A stretch of DNA of 46,926 nt from Candidatus Aenigmatarchaeota archaeon (GTDB lineage Archaea; Aenigmatarchaeota; Aenigmatarchaeia; QMZS01): the NCBI GenBank assembly GCA_030600555.1, contig JAUVLW010000005.1, positions 1 to 46,926 of the forward strand. Reading direction: 5' to 3'. Below the pieces are notes generated by a model that made no database searches, was not told the DNA's origin, and saw only the letters and a list, made by a program, of their open reading frames with translations. The first letter of the stretch is position 1; each line of letters opens with the position of its first letter. This document shows, in pieces, positions 20,122 to 28,394 of this stretch. A program made the position numbers and the translations under genes.

Positions 20122-21057
20122 ATGGTGGATAAATTAAAAAACCTTGCCGGAGTTGGCGAGAAAACCGCTGAAAAACTTAGAGAAGCGGGTTATGAAGATT
20201 TAATGGCTATTGCTGCCGCATCCAAAGGAGAAATCTGCGATGCAATTGAAGTTGGAGAAGGAACAGCCGAGAAAATTATTGAAAGCGCAAGAAATGGAAT
20301 AAATATGGGTTTTGAAACCGCAGAATCGGTTTATGAAAAAAGAAAATTGATAGGTAAAATTACCACCGGATCAACAGCATTGGATGACCTTCTTGGCGGT
20401 GGATTTGAAACAGGGTGCATTACAGAAGCTCATGGGGCTTTTGGTTCATCAAAATCGCAATTAGCATTTCAATTAGCTGTTAATGTGCAGTTGCCTATAG
20501 AACAAGGAGGTTTAGACGGAGCTGCTATATTTATAGACACAGAAAATACATTTAGACCAGAAAGAGTTGAGCAGATGGCAAAAGCCGCGGGTCTTGATCC
20601 TGAAGAAGCATTAAAAAATATATTTGTTGCAAGAGCTTACAATTCTGACCATCAGATGTTGCTTGTTGATAAAGCAAAAGAGATAATCAAAGAGAAAAAT
20701 GTAAAAATCCTTATTGTTGATTCCTTAACCTCTATGTTTAGGACTGATTATTCAGGAAGAGGTGAATTAGCTCCAAGACAACAAAAACTAAACAGGCACC
20801 TTCATGAACTGCAAAAATTATCAGAAGTTTCCAATCTTGCTGTTTATGTAACTAATCAGGTAATGTCAAATCCCGCAGTAATGTTTGGGGATCCAACCAC
20901 AGCAATCGGCGGTCACATTCTTGGACACGCCGCAACATTCAGGATGTACTTAAGAAAGAGCAGAGATCAGAAAAGAATTGTTAAATTAATTGACTCTCCT
21001 TCACTGCCGGATTCAGAAGCAATTTTCAAGGTTACTGAAGAAGGGATTCGTGATTAA
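20122..21057 (+). CDS. radA: DNA repair and recombination protein RadA
   Basis: [20 protein letters not shown] Hh[10 protein letters not shown] Walker [53 protein letters not shown]. Start taken at MVDKLKN (20122). Confidence 0.97.
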   Translation: MVDKLKNLAGVGEKTAEKLREAGYEDLMAIAAASKGEICDAIEVGEGTAEKIIESARNGINMGFETAESVYEKRKLIGKITTGSTALDDLLGGGFETGCITEAHGAFGSSKSQLAFQLAVNVQLPIEQGGLDGAAIFIDTENTFRPERVEQMAKAAGLDPEEALKNIFVARAYNSDHQMLLVDKAKEIIKEKNVKILIVDSLTSMFRTDYSGRGELAPRQQKLNRHLHELQKLSEVSNLAVYVTNQVMSNPAVMFGDPTTAIGGHILGHAATFRMYLRKSRDQKRIVKLIDSPSLPDSEAIFKVTEEGIRD

Positions 21058-21088
21058 CGCAACCCTTTAAAAAATAGTTCTATTAATT

Positions 21089-21634
21089 TTATAAATATTT
21101 AACCATCAAAATTCTGTCAGAGTATTTTCCATTTTTCTTCGAACCTTTTTTAACAATACCCACTTTCTTAAATCCGGATTTTTTGTATAAATTTAAAGCA
21201 ACTTTATTTTCAGCATAAACATCCAGCTCAACAATCTCAGTTTTTAGGTTTTTCTTTGCTTCATTTATTGCAAGTTTTATTAACTTTTTCCCTATTCCCT
21301 TGCCCCTAATTCCTTTTTCTAAACCAATTCCTAAATTTCCAATATGATTTTCTGCGTGGACTCCTTTATTGATATTCACTAAACCTCCAACCTTCCCATT
21401 AACTTCAGCAACAAGAGATACAGCTTCTCTATTTTCAATATTTCTCAGCAGAAGGGTCAAGAATTTAAGTTCTCCCTTTTTACTCATTTTCTTATGCATA
21501 TCTATATAAACTCTTTCTTCAACAAGAGAATTTATGTATTTTAATGTGTCTTCAAAATCTTCAAATTTAGGATACCTGAATATTACAGAATAATTTCCAA
21601 TCTTTGATTCCTCAATAACTTTTCCTGTTAGCAT
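21089..21634 (-). CDS. GNAT family N-acetyltransferase
   Basis: 181 aa; IGNLGIGLEKGIRGKGIGKKLIKLAINEAKKN acetyl-CoA binding motif; ENKVALNLYKKSGFKKVG. Confidence 0.88.
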   Translation of the reverse strand: MLTGKVIEESKIGNYSVIFRYPKFEDFEDTLKYINSLVEERVYIDMHKKMSKKGELKFLTLLLRNIENREAVSLVAEVNGKVGGLVNINKGVHAENHIGNLGIGLEKGIRGKGIGKKLIKLAINEAKKNLKTEIVELDVYAENKVALNLYKKSGFKKVGIVKKGSKKNGKYSDRILMVKYL

Positions 21635-21637
21635 AAT

Positions 21638-21955
21638 TTAAATATTATTAACATAATTCTCTTCTCCGCAATCACAACACACATAAACATCCTTTCCCCT
21701 GAGTTCATTAAGTTTATCCAAGTCCAATAAGTTCCAGACTTCTTCTGCCATATCCATTGCTGCTTTTGCATCACTCCACCTCAATATTTTAACCAGTAAT
21801 TTTCCCCCAATATCTTCTTCTTCAATTTCATTTAAAGCTGTCTCATTTACTTCCTTTTCTTCCTGAATATCCATGATGTAATACTTAAACTGGTGTCTTG
21901 TATTGACTCCGCATTTATTGCAATAAATTTCTTTTATAACTTCTATCTCAACCAC
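21638..21955 (-). CDS. Small protein with split zinc-ribbon Cys pairs
   Basis: 105 aa; CNKCG near the N terminus and CCDCG near the C terminus. Confidence 0.6.
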   Translation of the reverse strand: MVEIEVIKEIYCNKCGVNTRHQFKYYIMDIQEEKEVNETALNEIEEEDIGGKLLVKILRWSDAKAAMDMAEEVWNLLDLDKLNELRGKDVYVCCDCGEENYVNNI

Positions 21956-22003
21956 AATAAGTTTATCTATTTAATTTATACCAATAACAAATTTGATTAT
22001 TAT

Positions 22004-22645
22004 CTAAAAACTCTGCGTAAAATCAACTTTCTCAACTTTCAGATGTTTTTTCATCAACTCGGCAATTTTCATTTTTGCTTCTTCAGGAATTGCTTTTTTC
22101 TCTTCAACAATAACTTTTTTCTCTTCAACCTTTGCTTCAAGTTCTTCGCCAGTAAGAAATTTAACAATTGCTTTTGCCTTTTCCCCATTGTCTTCAATTT
22201 TCTTATTTACCTTAACTTTGTATTCTAAGTCCCTTCCAGCAAGAGGGTGGTTAAAATCAATCCTAACCCTCCCTGAATTTACAGACTGGATTCTTGCTTT
22301 TACATTTCCAAGGTCAAGAATCATCCCCGGGATTGGGTTTATTTTCTGCTTTCTTAACTCTGATTCTGAAACGGTCTTAATCATTTTTGCGTCCCTGATT
22401 CCAAAACCATCTTCTGGGGTTATTGTTGCGGTCTTTTCTTCCCCAACATTCATCTGTTTAATTATTTCCTCAAGACCTTTAACAACAAATTTCTCTCCAA
22501 GTATAATATTTACTGGTTTATAATCTGATTTCTCATTGAATATTCCTTTCTCTTTTGCCAGTTTCTCGTCTGTGAGGTCAAATATCTCATCTGTATCCTT
22601 TATTTTCCCCACATACTCTATTTCAACGAAATCTCCTTCTTGCAT
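22004..22645 (-). CDS. FKBP-type peptidyl-prolyl cis-trans isomerase (SlyD-like)
   Basis: 213 aa; GDFVEIEYVGKIKDTDEIFDLT, GEKTATITPEDGFGIRD, IDFNHPLAGRDLEYKVKV. Confidence 0.9.
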   Translation of the reverse strand: MQEGDFVEIEYVGKIKDTDEIFDLTDEKLAKEKGIFNEKSDYKPVNIILGEKFVVKGLEEIIKQMNVGEEKTATITPEDGFGIRDAKMIKTVSESELRKQKINPIPGMILDLGNVKARIQSVNSGRVRIDFNHPLAGRDLEYKVKVNKKIEDNGEKAKAIVKFLTGEELEAKVEEKKVIVEEKKAIPEEAKMKIAELMKKHLKVEKVDFTQSF

Positions 22646-22677
22646 AAAGTTATATGAAAATTTTAAATTTAAGCCTA

Positions 22678-23208
22678 TTATTTTAGGATTTTATAACAAT
22701 ACAAAGTCTCAAAGAATAGTTCCATTTCGCCGAGTTTTACAATATTGAACCTCTTCTCCAACTCAGAAATATTATTAAATGAACTTAACAATATTACCCC
22801 TATCCCCCCATCATTTAAATAAGTCCTAACCTCAAACAGGAATCTCTCGATGAGTTCCTGTCCCCTCTCACCACCCTCGCAACTTAAGTCATCATTCCCG
22901 GGAAGATATGGGGGATTAAAAAAGATTAAATCAAACTTTTCTGTCACATTCTCAAAAAGATTGCTAAGTTTAAACTCAATATTCTCTATCTTCCGCTCTT
23001 TCCTGCGATTCTCAGCAAATTCCACAGACTTTGGGTTTATATCTACCCCAATAATTTTATTTATTTTATCCGCAATACTCAAAGATATATATCCGGAGCC
23101 AGTTCCCATCTCCAGAACACTCTCAAATTTTCTGCTCTTAATTAATTTTTTTATCTGCTCTGTCAGGAAATAAGTGTCCTCATCAGGCTCATAAACCTCT
23201 GTGTTCAT
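22678..23208 (-). CDS. HemK/PrmC-like class I SAM-dependent methyltransferase
   Basis: 176 aa; YEPDEDTYFL, VLEMGTGSGYISL, FFNPPYLPG (NPPY catalytic motif). Confidence 0.88.
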   Translation of the reverse strand: MNTEVYEPDEDTYFLTEQIKKLIKSRKFESVLEMGTGSGYISLSIADKINKIIGVDINPKSVEFAENRRKERKIENIEFKLSNLFENVTEKFDLIFFNPPYLPGNDDLSCEGGERGQELIERFLFEVRTYLNDGGIGVILLSSFNNISELEKRFNIVKLGEMELFFETLYCYKILK

Positions 23209-23229
23209 TAATTAATTTATTATTGATTT

Positions 23230-23847
23230 ATGGATTGTTTATTCTGCAAGATTGTAAAGGGTGAAATACCAACACTTAAAGTCTATGAAAATTCCTCTGT
23301 ATTATCATTCCTTGATGTTAATCCCTGCTCTCTTGGGCATACAATCATAATTCCAAAGAAACATTACCAGAATATTGAAGATATTCCTGAAGAAGAATTA
23401 AATGAATTATTCTCAACAATAACCAAACTTGTAAAAGTAATTCCCGGGGTTGTTGGAACAACAGACTGCAATATTGGGTTAAATAATGGCAAACTTGCGG
23501 GACAGGAAGTTCCTCATGTTCATTTCCACATAATCCCAAGATTTGAAGGAGATAAAGGATCATCAATTCAGGGGCTAGTGAGAATGGAAGTTGACAAGCA
23601 AAAACTCCCTGAACTCGCGGAAAAAATCAAAAATGAAATTGAGAACAATCCTGATGGAAAGAAAACAACTGAAACAAAGAAAGAAACAACTGAAAATAAA
23701 CCGCAGGAAGAAAAAGACTCCGACTCTTCAAACAAGGAAAAAGAAGAACAACCAACAAAAAGCCCTGAAAGAGAATGGCAGGAATTTGATATGGAACTGC
23801 AAAATACACCGCCTGATTATTCTGAAGCAAGAAAAGAGAATTATTAA
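23230..23847 (+). CDS. HIT family protein with a charged low-complexity C-terminal tail
   Basis: CLFCKIVKGEIP; HVHFHIIPRF histidine triad; tail rich in K/E/T/P/S. Confidence 0.92.
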   Translation: MDCLFCKIVKGEIPTLKVYENSSVLSFLDVNPCSLGHTIIIPKKHYQNIEDIPEEELNELFSTITKLVKVIPGVVGTTDCNIGLNNGKLAGQEVPHVHFHIIPRFEGDKGSSIQGLVRMEVDKQKLPELAEKIKNEIENNPDGKKTTETKKETTENKPQEEKDSDSSNKEKEEQPTKSPEREWQEFDMELQNTPPDYSEARKENY

Positions 23848-23917
23848 GAAATTTGTAAATTTTAATTAAATTATCAATAATCAACAATTAGTTAAAAATA
23901 TTATTCTATAAAATTAT

Positions 23918-24072
23918 GTCGGGGTGGCTTAGTGGCTAAAGCGCTGCGCTCATAATTGATGAGCTAAGAGAGAAATCGATGATTTAGTGCTGGGAAACGC
24001 AGAGATCGAGGGTACATAAGTCCTTCAAAAATAAACTTGGGACAATGCCTCAATCAAATCCCTCCCCCGACA
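23918..24072 (+). tRNA. tRNA-Met(CAU), elongator-like, with two introns (23955-23996 and 24014-24053)
   Basis: Acceptor GTCGGGG/CCCCGAC perfect; D-arm GCTT/AAGC; anticodon stem CTGCG/CGCAG with CAT at 23951-23953; T-stem GAGGG/CCCTC. Removing the two segments gives a 73-nt cloverleaf with loop CTCATAA and T-loop TTCAAAT. No encoded CCA. Confidence 0.85.
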
Positions 24073-24105
24073 CTAAACTTAATGCATTTAAAAAGTGTCT
24101 ATATT

Positions 24106-24531
24106 ATGACAAACGGGAAGCAAAATTTTTCAAAAATTGACAACATAATTAAAAAGGACAGCCACTTGCTCCGTAAACGAAAATTAACTTTTGGTCAGAA
24201 AGCATCTGACAGATTAACAAGATTCTGCGGTTCCTGGACTTTTATAATCTTCTTATTTATTTTTATTGGTATCTGGATGAGTATTAACTTATATGGAATA
24301 TTTGCTAAATGGGACCCTTATCCATTTATTTTGCTTAACTTCGTTCTTTCATGTCTCGCGGCTATAGAAGCGCCAATCATACTTATGAGTCAAAACAGGG
24401 AAGAAGAAAAATCAAAACTAAAAATTGAACGAGATTATCTAATAGATAAAAAATCAGAGAGAGAAATTGAAGATATTCAAAAAGATTTGGATGAAATAAA
24501 GAAACTTCTGAAAAACATAAAAAAACAATGA
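24106..24531 (+). CDS. DUF1003 family membrane protein
   Basis: Start taken at MTNGKQNF (24106), because the annotated ORF start (24037) lies inside the tRNA gene. LTFGQKASDRLTRFCGSWTFIIFLFIFIGIWMSIN...DPYPFILLNFVLSCLAAIEAPIILMSQNR matches DUF1003. Confidence 0.88.
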   Translation: MTNGKQNFSKIDNIIKKDSHLLRKRKLTFGQKASDRLTRFCGSWTFIIFLFIFIGIWMSINLYGIFAKWDPYPFILLNFVLSCLAAIEAPIILMSQNREEEKSKLKIERDYLIDKKSEREIEDIQKDLDEIKKLLKNIKKQ

Positions 24532-25139
24532 AGCTAGTTGAAAAATTAATCAAACAAAAATATTTAAAAACTCCTGAAATAATTTCCGCTTTCAGGAAAA
24601 TAAAGAGAATTGATTTTCTGCCTGAAGAATTAAAAGAATTTGCAGAATTAAATGGACCTCTTCCTATTGGATATGAACAAACAATATCCCAGCCACTAAC
24701 TGTTGCTATTATGTTTGAACTCCTGCAACCAAAAAAAGGAGATAATATTCTTGATATTGGTGCCGGGTCAGGATGGACAACTGCTTTATTATCTGAAATT
24801 GTCGGAAAATCAGGGAAAGTTTACGGAATTGAATTAATCAAGGAATTAAAAGAATTTGGAGAGAAAAACACTGAAAACTACAATTTTGTTAAGAACGGTA
24901 TTGTAAAATTTATTTATGGGGATGGGTCAAAAGGACTTCCTGAAAAAGCCCCGTTTGATAAAATTCTGGTTTCAGCATCAGCAGACAAAATTTCATCTGA
25001 ATTAAAAGAACAACTGAAAATAAACGGCAGGCTTGTAATTCCTGTAAAAAATTCTGTTTTTTTGATTATAAAAAAATCTGATAGATTTGAAGAAGAAGAA
25101 TTCCCGGGTTTCAGTTTTGTCCCTCTCATTAAAGAATAA
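24528..25139 (+). CDS. pcm: Protein-L-isoaspartate O-methyltransferase
   Basis: GYEQTISQPLTVAIMFELL, ILDIGAGSGWTTALLSEIVG, RLVIPVKN; 4-nt overlap with the DUF1003 gene. Confidence 0.93.
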   Translation: MKLVEKLIKQKYLKTPEIISAFRKIKRIDFLPEELKEFAELNGPLPIGYEQTISQPLTVAIMFELLQPKKGDNILDIGAGSGWTTALLSEIVGKSGKVYGIELIKELKEFGEKNTENYNFVKNGIVKFIYGDGSKGLPEKAPFDKILVSASADKISSELKEQLKINGRLVIPVKNSVFLIIKKSDRFEEEEFPGFSFVPLIKE

Positions 25140-25171
25140 TAGGGTCTTATTTATTTTTAACAAGAAATATA

Positions 25172-25336
25172 ATGGAAAACCTATATTGCATAAGTTGCGG
25201 GAGAGGAGTAACAGGAGATAAATTTATAAGATTCCTGTGCCCTGAATGCGGCAAAGAAGATATCATAAGATGTCAAGTTTGCAGAAAAAACGCAAAAATC
25301 TATGTTTGCAAGAAATGCGGTTTTACAGGACCTTAA
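25172..25336 (+). CDS. Small zinc-ribbon protein (archaeal aEF1B-linked family)
   Basis: Not in the supplied ORF list. ATG 25172 to TAA 25336: MENLYCISCGRGVTGDKFIRFLCPECGKEDIIRCQVCRKNAKIYVCKKCGFTGP; four C-x2-C pairs. Confidence 0.88.
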   Translation: MENLYCISCGRGVTGDKFIRFLCPECGKEDIIRCQVCRKNAKIYVCKKCGFTGP

Positions 25337-25337
25337 T

Positions 25338-25583
25338 ATGGGAGAAGTTGCTGTTGTTTATAAGATAAACCCGGAATTAGACAAAAAAGATGAGATTAAA
25401 ATTAAACTTACTGAAATCGGAGCAAAAGAAATTAAAGAAGAAGATGTTGGTTTTGGGATAACTGTGCTAAATGTAGTTTTTGTCATGGAAGATAAACCAA
25501 ACTGCATGGAAGACCTTGAAAAGAAAATAGAAGTTGTAAAAGGCATCAATTCGATTCAAGTAGAAGGAACAACTCTTTTATAA
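25338..25583 (+). CDS. Elongation factor 1-beta (aEF1B)
   Basis: Start at MGEVAVVYKI (25338); GFGITVLNVVFVMEDKP and GINSIQVEGTTLL typical of the archaeal EF1B GEF domain. Confidence 0.9.
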   Translation: MGEVAVVYKINPELDKKDEIKIKLTEIGAKEIKEEDVGFGITVLNVVFVMEDKPNCMEDLEKKIEVVKGINSIQVEGTTLL

Positions 25584-25652
25584 TTATCTTAATAAATTTA
25601 AATAATTATTATTGATTTAATAGAAATTTTTTACAATTATCTGATTTTTATA

Positions 25653-27881
25653 TTATACTGCGATAGGTCCTGATTTTTTCCCAATCAATAAATGCGCTGC
25701 TCCCACCCCTAAACCTACTGCCGCTAAACCTGCGCCAATTTCCAAAGCGCCTATTCCTTCCGGAAGTATTCCAGCTAAAGGAAATTTATCCTTATCTTTT
25801 GGTTGCATATCCACATAACCTGGAATTAATTTAGAATAATCTTTATTCAGATCAAATTCATCCAAAGGTTTTTTCAACACAACAGAGTCCACACTATTAT
25901 CTTCTGTTAGCCCCAAGTCTCTGGGGGTTTTAAATTGTTTCCCCTCTTCATCATACAAATCTTCAAAACCTATGGGTGGATATTTACTTTCAGGTCCAAA
26001 AATAACTATATCTTCAGGATTATCTATATATAAATGAGGGGCATATTGCGCAGACTCTGATGCTTCGGTCTGAACTTCTCTTTTTAATTTTTCAAATTCC
26101 GGTTGCGTATTATATAAATCCACTAAATAATTTGCAAATGGACCTTTTTCTTTGCCCTCAAAACCAGTTGCTTTGCAAAAATAAACTAATTTAACATGCT
26201 CACCCAAAGCCTCAGTTAAAGGATTTTCTTTTGATGTGTGTATTGTTCTTTTTACTGAAATTAAATGTTCGGGCTCAGGATCATCATCAACACTTACATA
26301 AACCAATTCCGGAAGTATTGACTGATAGGTATATACACCTGAAAGCCCCCACACAGCAAGATAAGTTTCAGGTAGATAAATTTTTCCTTTTTCCAGCACT
26401 CCATCATCCTGATAATCTTTTATTAAACAAGTTCGGTTTTTATACATATTGTTCATTATTATTAAATTGGTCTTATCCGGGAAGGGTATTGGCTTATCCA
26501 AATCCAACGGAACTTCTTCAAAACCATTAACCTTCTGCAGAATCCCCGTCAAAGTATTCAGGTATAATAAATTATAAGTATTATCATAATCTTTATCAGA
26601 TTCTGTCCCCTTAAACCAATCCGGATAACCAAAATTATCCGCTTCTCCATGCACCTGAAAATCATCTTTATAATACACATCATTCGGATTATCAAATGGA
26701 TCTAATCCCAACATCCTTCGATTCTTCCCTATGATATCGCTATAATAAATAACTTTATCTGTCACTCTAATCCCTTTGGTGTTTTCCCAAAAAACCGCTT
26801 TTTCAGCTGCGGTATAATCTTCAGGATTTTCAGGCACATTAAAAAGATTTCCAACATAAGTGGGACGCGAATCAGTAAATTCAAGTTTATTCCCATAATT
26901 ATCATAAAGCACTTCTGGAACTTTCAATGCATGATTTTTTATTGTGGAGGTCTCTTTTAACCCTTTACCCTGATTATACATAAGACCTAAGGTTTCTATC
27001 TTGCCATCCCCGTCTGTATCCAAACCTATTAAATAAGGGGATATCTCCGGATGCTCAAATGATGAAGCTGCTGACCACACCCCAAGGTCTAAATCCGAGA
27101 CAGATATCCGGTCAAAATAAGTTAATTGATTATCCATAATAATTTTTCCAAAATTACTCTCATCAATATTGGTCTGTTTTATACCCATTTTTAAGTTCTC
27201 TGTAACTTCATCGGGTGGTTTTATTAATTCCTCCTGAAGTTTGTATTCTCGGTCAAATCCGCGACAATTATCCAATATTTCAGAAGGAGTAACCATATTA
27301 AAAAAATGATTGGTATCATCAAAAGGGTCAGCTTCGTCCCCCGGGAAACCTAAATTTATGGCTTCATAACTATTTTCAGCAACAACAGGTGCTGCCACTA
27401 AAGATGCTGCAAGAGCAACCGGGAGTGCTTTCTTTCCAAAGTTTTTAAGTTTACTAAGATAACTGACTTTTTCTTCTGTTTGAAATTCAAAGAATTTTTT
27501 TAGGTTAATATTTTGGTAAGGATTTTGGTTTTCCTGCATTACTCCACCCATATTATTGAAAAAATATCCTGTTCTCTTCAAAGCATCCTCATAATTTTCA
27601 GGCATTGTATCTAAATCCACATTATCTTTTATCGGGTTTTTATAAAAATTTATTAAATCTTCTTCTGAAACCCCTTTTGCAAATAATTTTGTTAATTGAT
27701 TTGTATCATAATCTGAATGAACATAATCTGAAACGGGCATTCCTCTATTCTTTGCGTACTGTCCTGTTTCTTTCACCATTTCGATTGCTCTTGGGTCTGA
27801 CACTTCCTTTCCAGATTGCATTAAATATCTGTTTGTTTCTGCTATTTGGGTGTCAACTCCTTCCAATAAGCTAGGTTTCAT
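25653..27881 (-). CDS. Large hypothetical protein with internal TM and C-terminal hydrophobic segment
   Basis: 742 aa; ALPVALAASLVAAPVVAENS after ~150 N-terminal residues; DTDGDGKIE Ca-binding-like loop; C-terminal GALEIGAGLAAVGLGVGAAHLLIGKK. Confidence 0.75.
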   Translation of the reverse strand: MKPSLLEGVDTQIAETNRYLMQSGKEVSDPRAIEMVKETGQYAKNRGMPVSDYVHSDYDTNQLTKLFAKGVSEEDLINFYKNPIKDNVDLDTMPENYEDALKRTGYFFNNMGGVMQENQNPYQNINLKKFFEFQTEEKVSYLSKLKNFGKKALPVALAASLVAAPVVAENSYEAINLGFPGDEADPFDDTNHFFNMVTPSEILDNCRGFDREYKLQEELIKPPDEVTENLKMGIKQTNIDESNFGKIIMDNQLTYFDRISVSDLDLGVWSAASSFEHPEISPYLIGLDTDGDGKIETLGLMYNQGKGLKETSTIKNHALKVPEVLYDNYGNKLEFTDSRPTYVGNLFNVPENPEDYTAAEKAVFWENTKGIRVTDKVIYYSDIIGKNRRMLGLDPFDNPNDVYYKDDFQVHGEADNFGYPDWFKGTESDKDYDNTYNLLYLNTLTGILQKVNGFEEVPLDLDKPIPFPDKTNLIIMNNMYKNRTCLIKDYQDDGVLEKGKIYLPETYLAVWGLSGVYTYQSILPELVYVSVDDDPEPEHLISVKRTIHTSKENPLTEALGEHVKLVYFCKATGFEGKEKGPFANYLVDLYNTQPEFEKLKREVQTEASESAQYAPHLYIDNPEDIVIFGPESKYPPIGFEDLYDEEGKQFKTPRDLGLTEDNSVDSVVLKKPLDEFDLNKDYSKLIPGYVDMQPKDKDKFPLAGILPEGIGALEIGAGLAAVGLGVGAAHLLIGKKSGPIAV

Positions 27882-27933
27882 AACTACTTTTTAGTGAAAG
27901 ACTAAATACCTTTATTTCATAAAGTTAGACAAT

Positions 27934-27960
27934 CGACGAATTATACTTAGTCATTCGTCG
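27934..27960. promoter_or_regulatory. Inverted repeat CGACGAAT-n11-ATTCGTCG upstream of the 742-aa gene
   Basis: Perfect 8-bp arms at 27934-27941 and 27953-27960, ~53 bp upstream of the - strand start at 27881. Confidence 0.5.
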
Positions 27961-28115
27961 TTAATTTTTAAGTTTTCATCAAAAAGATTGGTTTTCCATA
28001 AATTACCCGCAACAAATTCCGCAAAATAAGACCTCATTTAAACCGGAAAATGATAATCAAGTCACCTCATTCCTTAATAAATAATTTAAAGACTAATTAA
28101 TTTAGTGATATACAC

Positions 28116-28346
28116 ATGGTAGAATTTGAAACACTGAAAAGTGAAGAAATGAAATTCGGAACAAATAACTTCATAGAGATATCAAAGAAGATGGCAAAAG
28201 GTGAAGATGGAGAAAATGAATTCTTGCAGATTTCAAGAGGCTATTCTCTTCCAGACGGAACCAAAAGATACAAGAAATCAATAGCGATTCCAGTGGACAA
28301 CGAAGAACTAATAAATTTCATAGCAACAAAACTAAAAGAAATGTAA
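28116..28346 (+). CDS. Small conserved-looking hypothetical protein
   Basis: 76 aa; MVEFETLKSEEMKFGTNNFIEISKKMAKGEDGENEFLQISRGY; AT-rich region upstream. Confidence 0.65.
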   Translation: MVEFETLKSEEMKFGTNNFIEISKKMAKGEDGENEFLQISRGYSLPDGTKRYKKSIAIPVDNEELINFIATKLKEM

Positions 28347-28394
28347 TTACCAGTTTTAATTTTTATTTTTTATTATATATAATCTTAATATATA

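Noticed and set aside
24037-24105. N-terminal extension of the DUF1003 ORF (MGQCLNQIPPPTLNLMHLKS...)
   Set aside because: Lies within the tRNA-Met second intron and 3' half; the DUF1003 protein plausibly starts at 24106.
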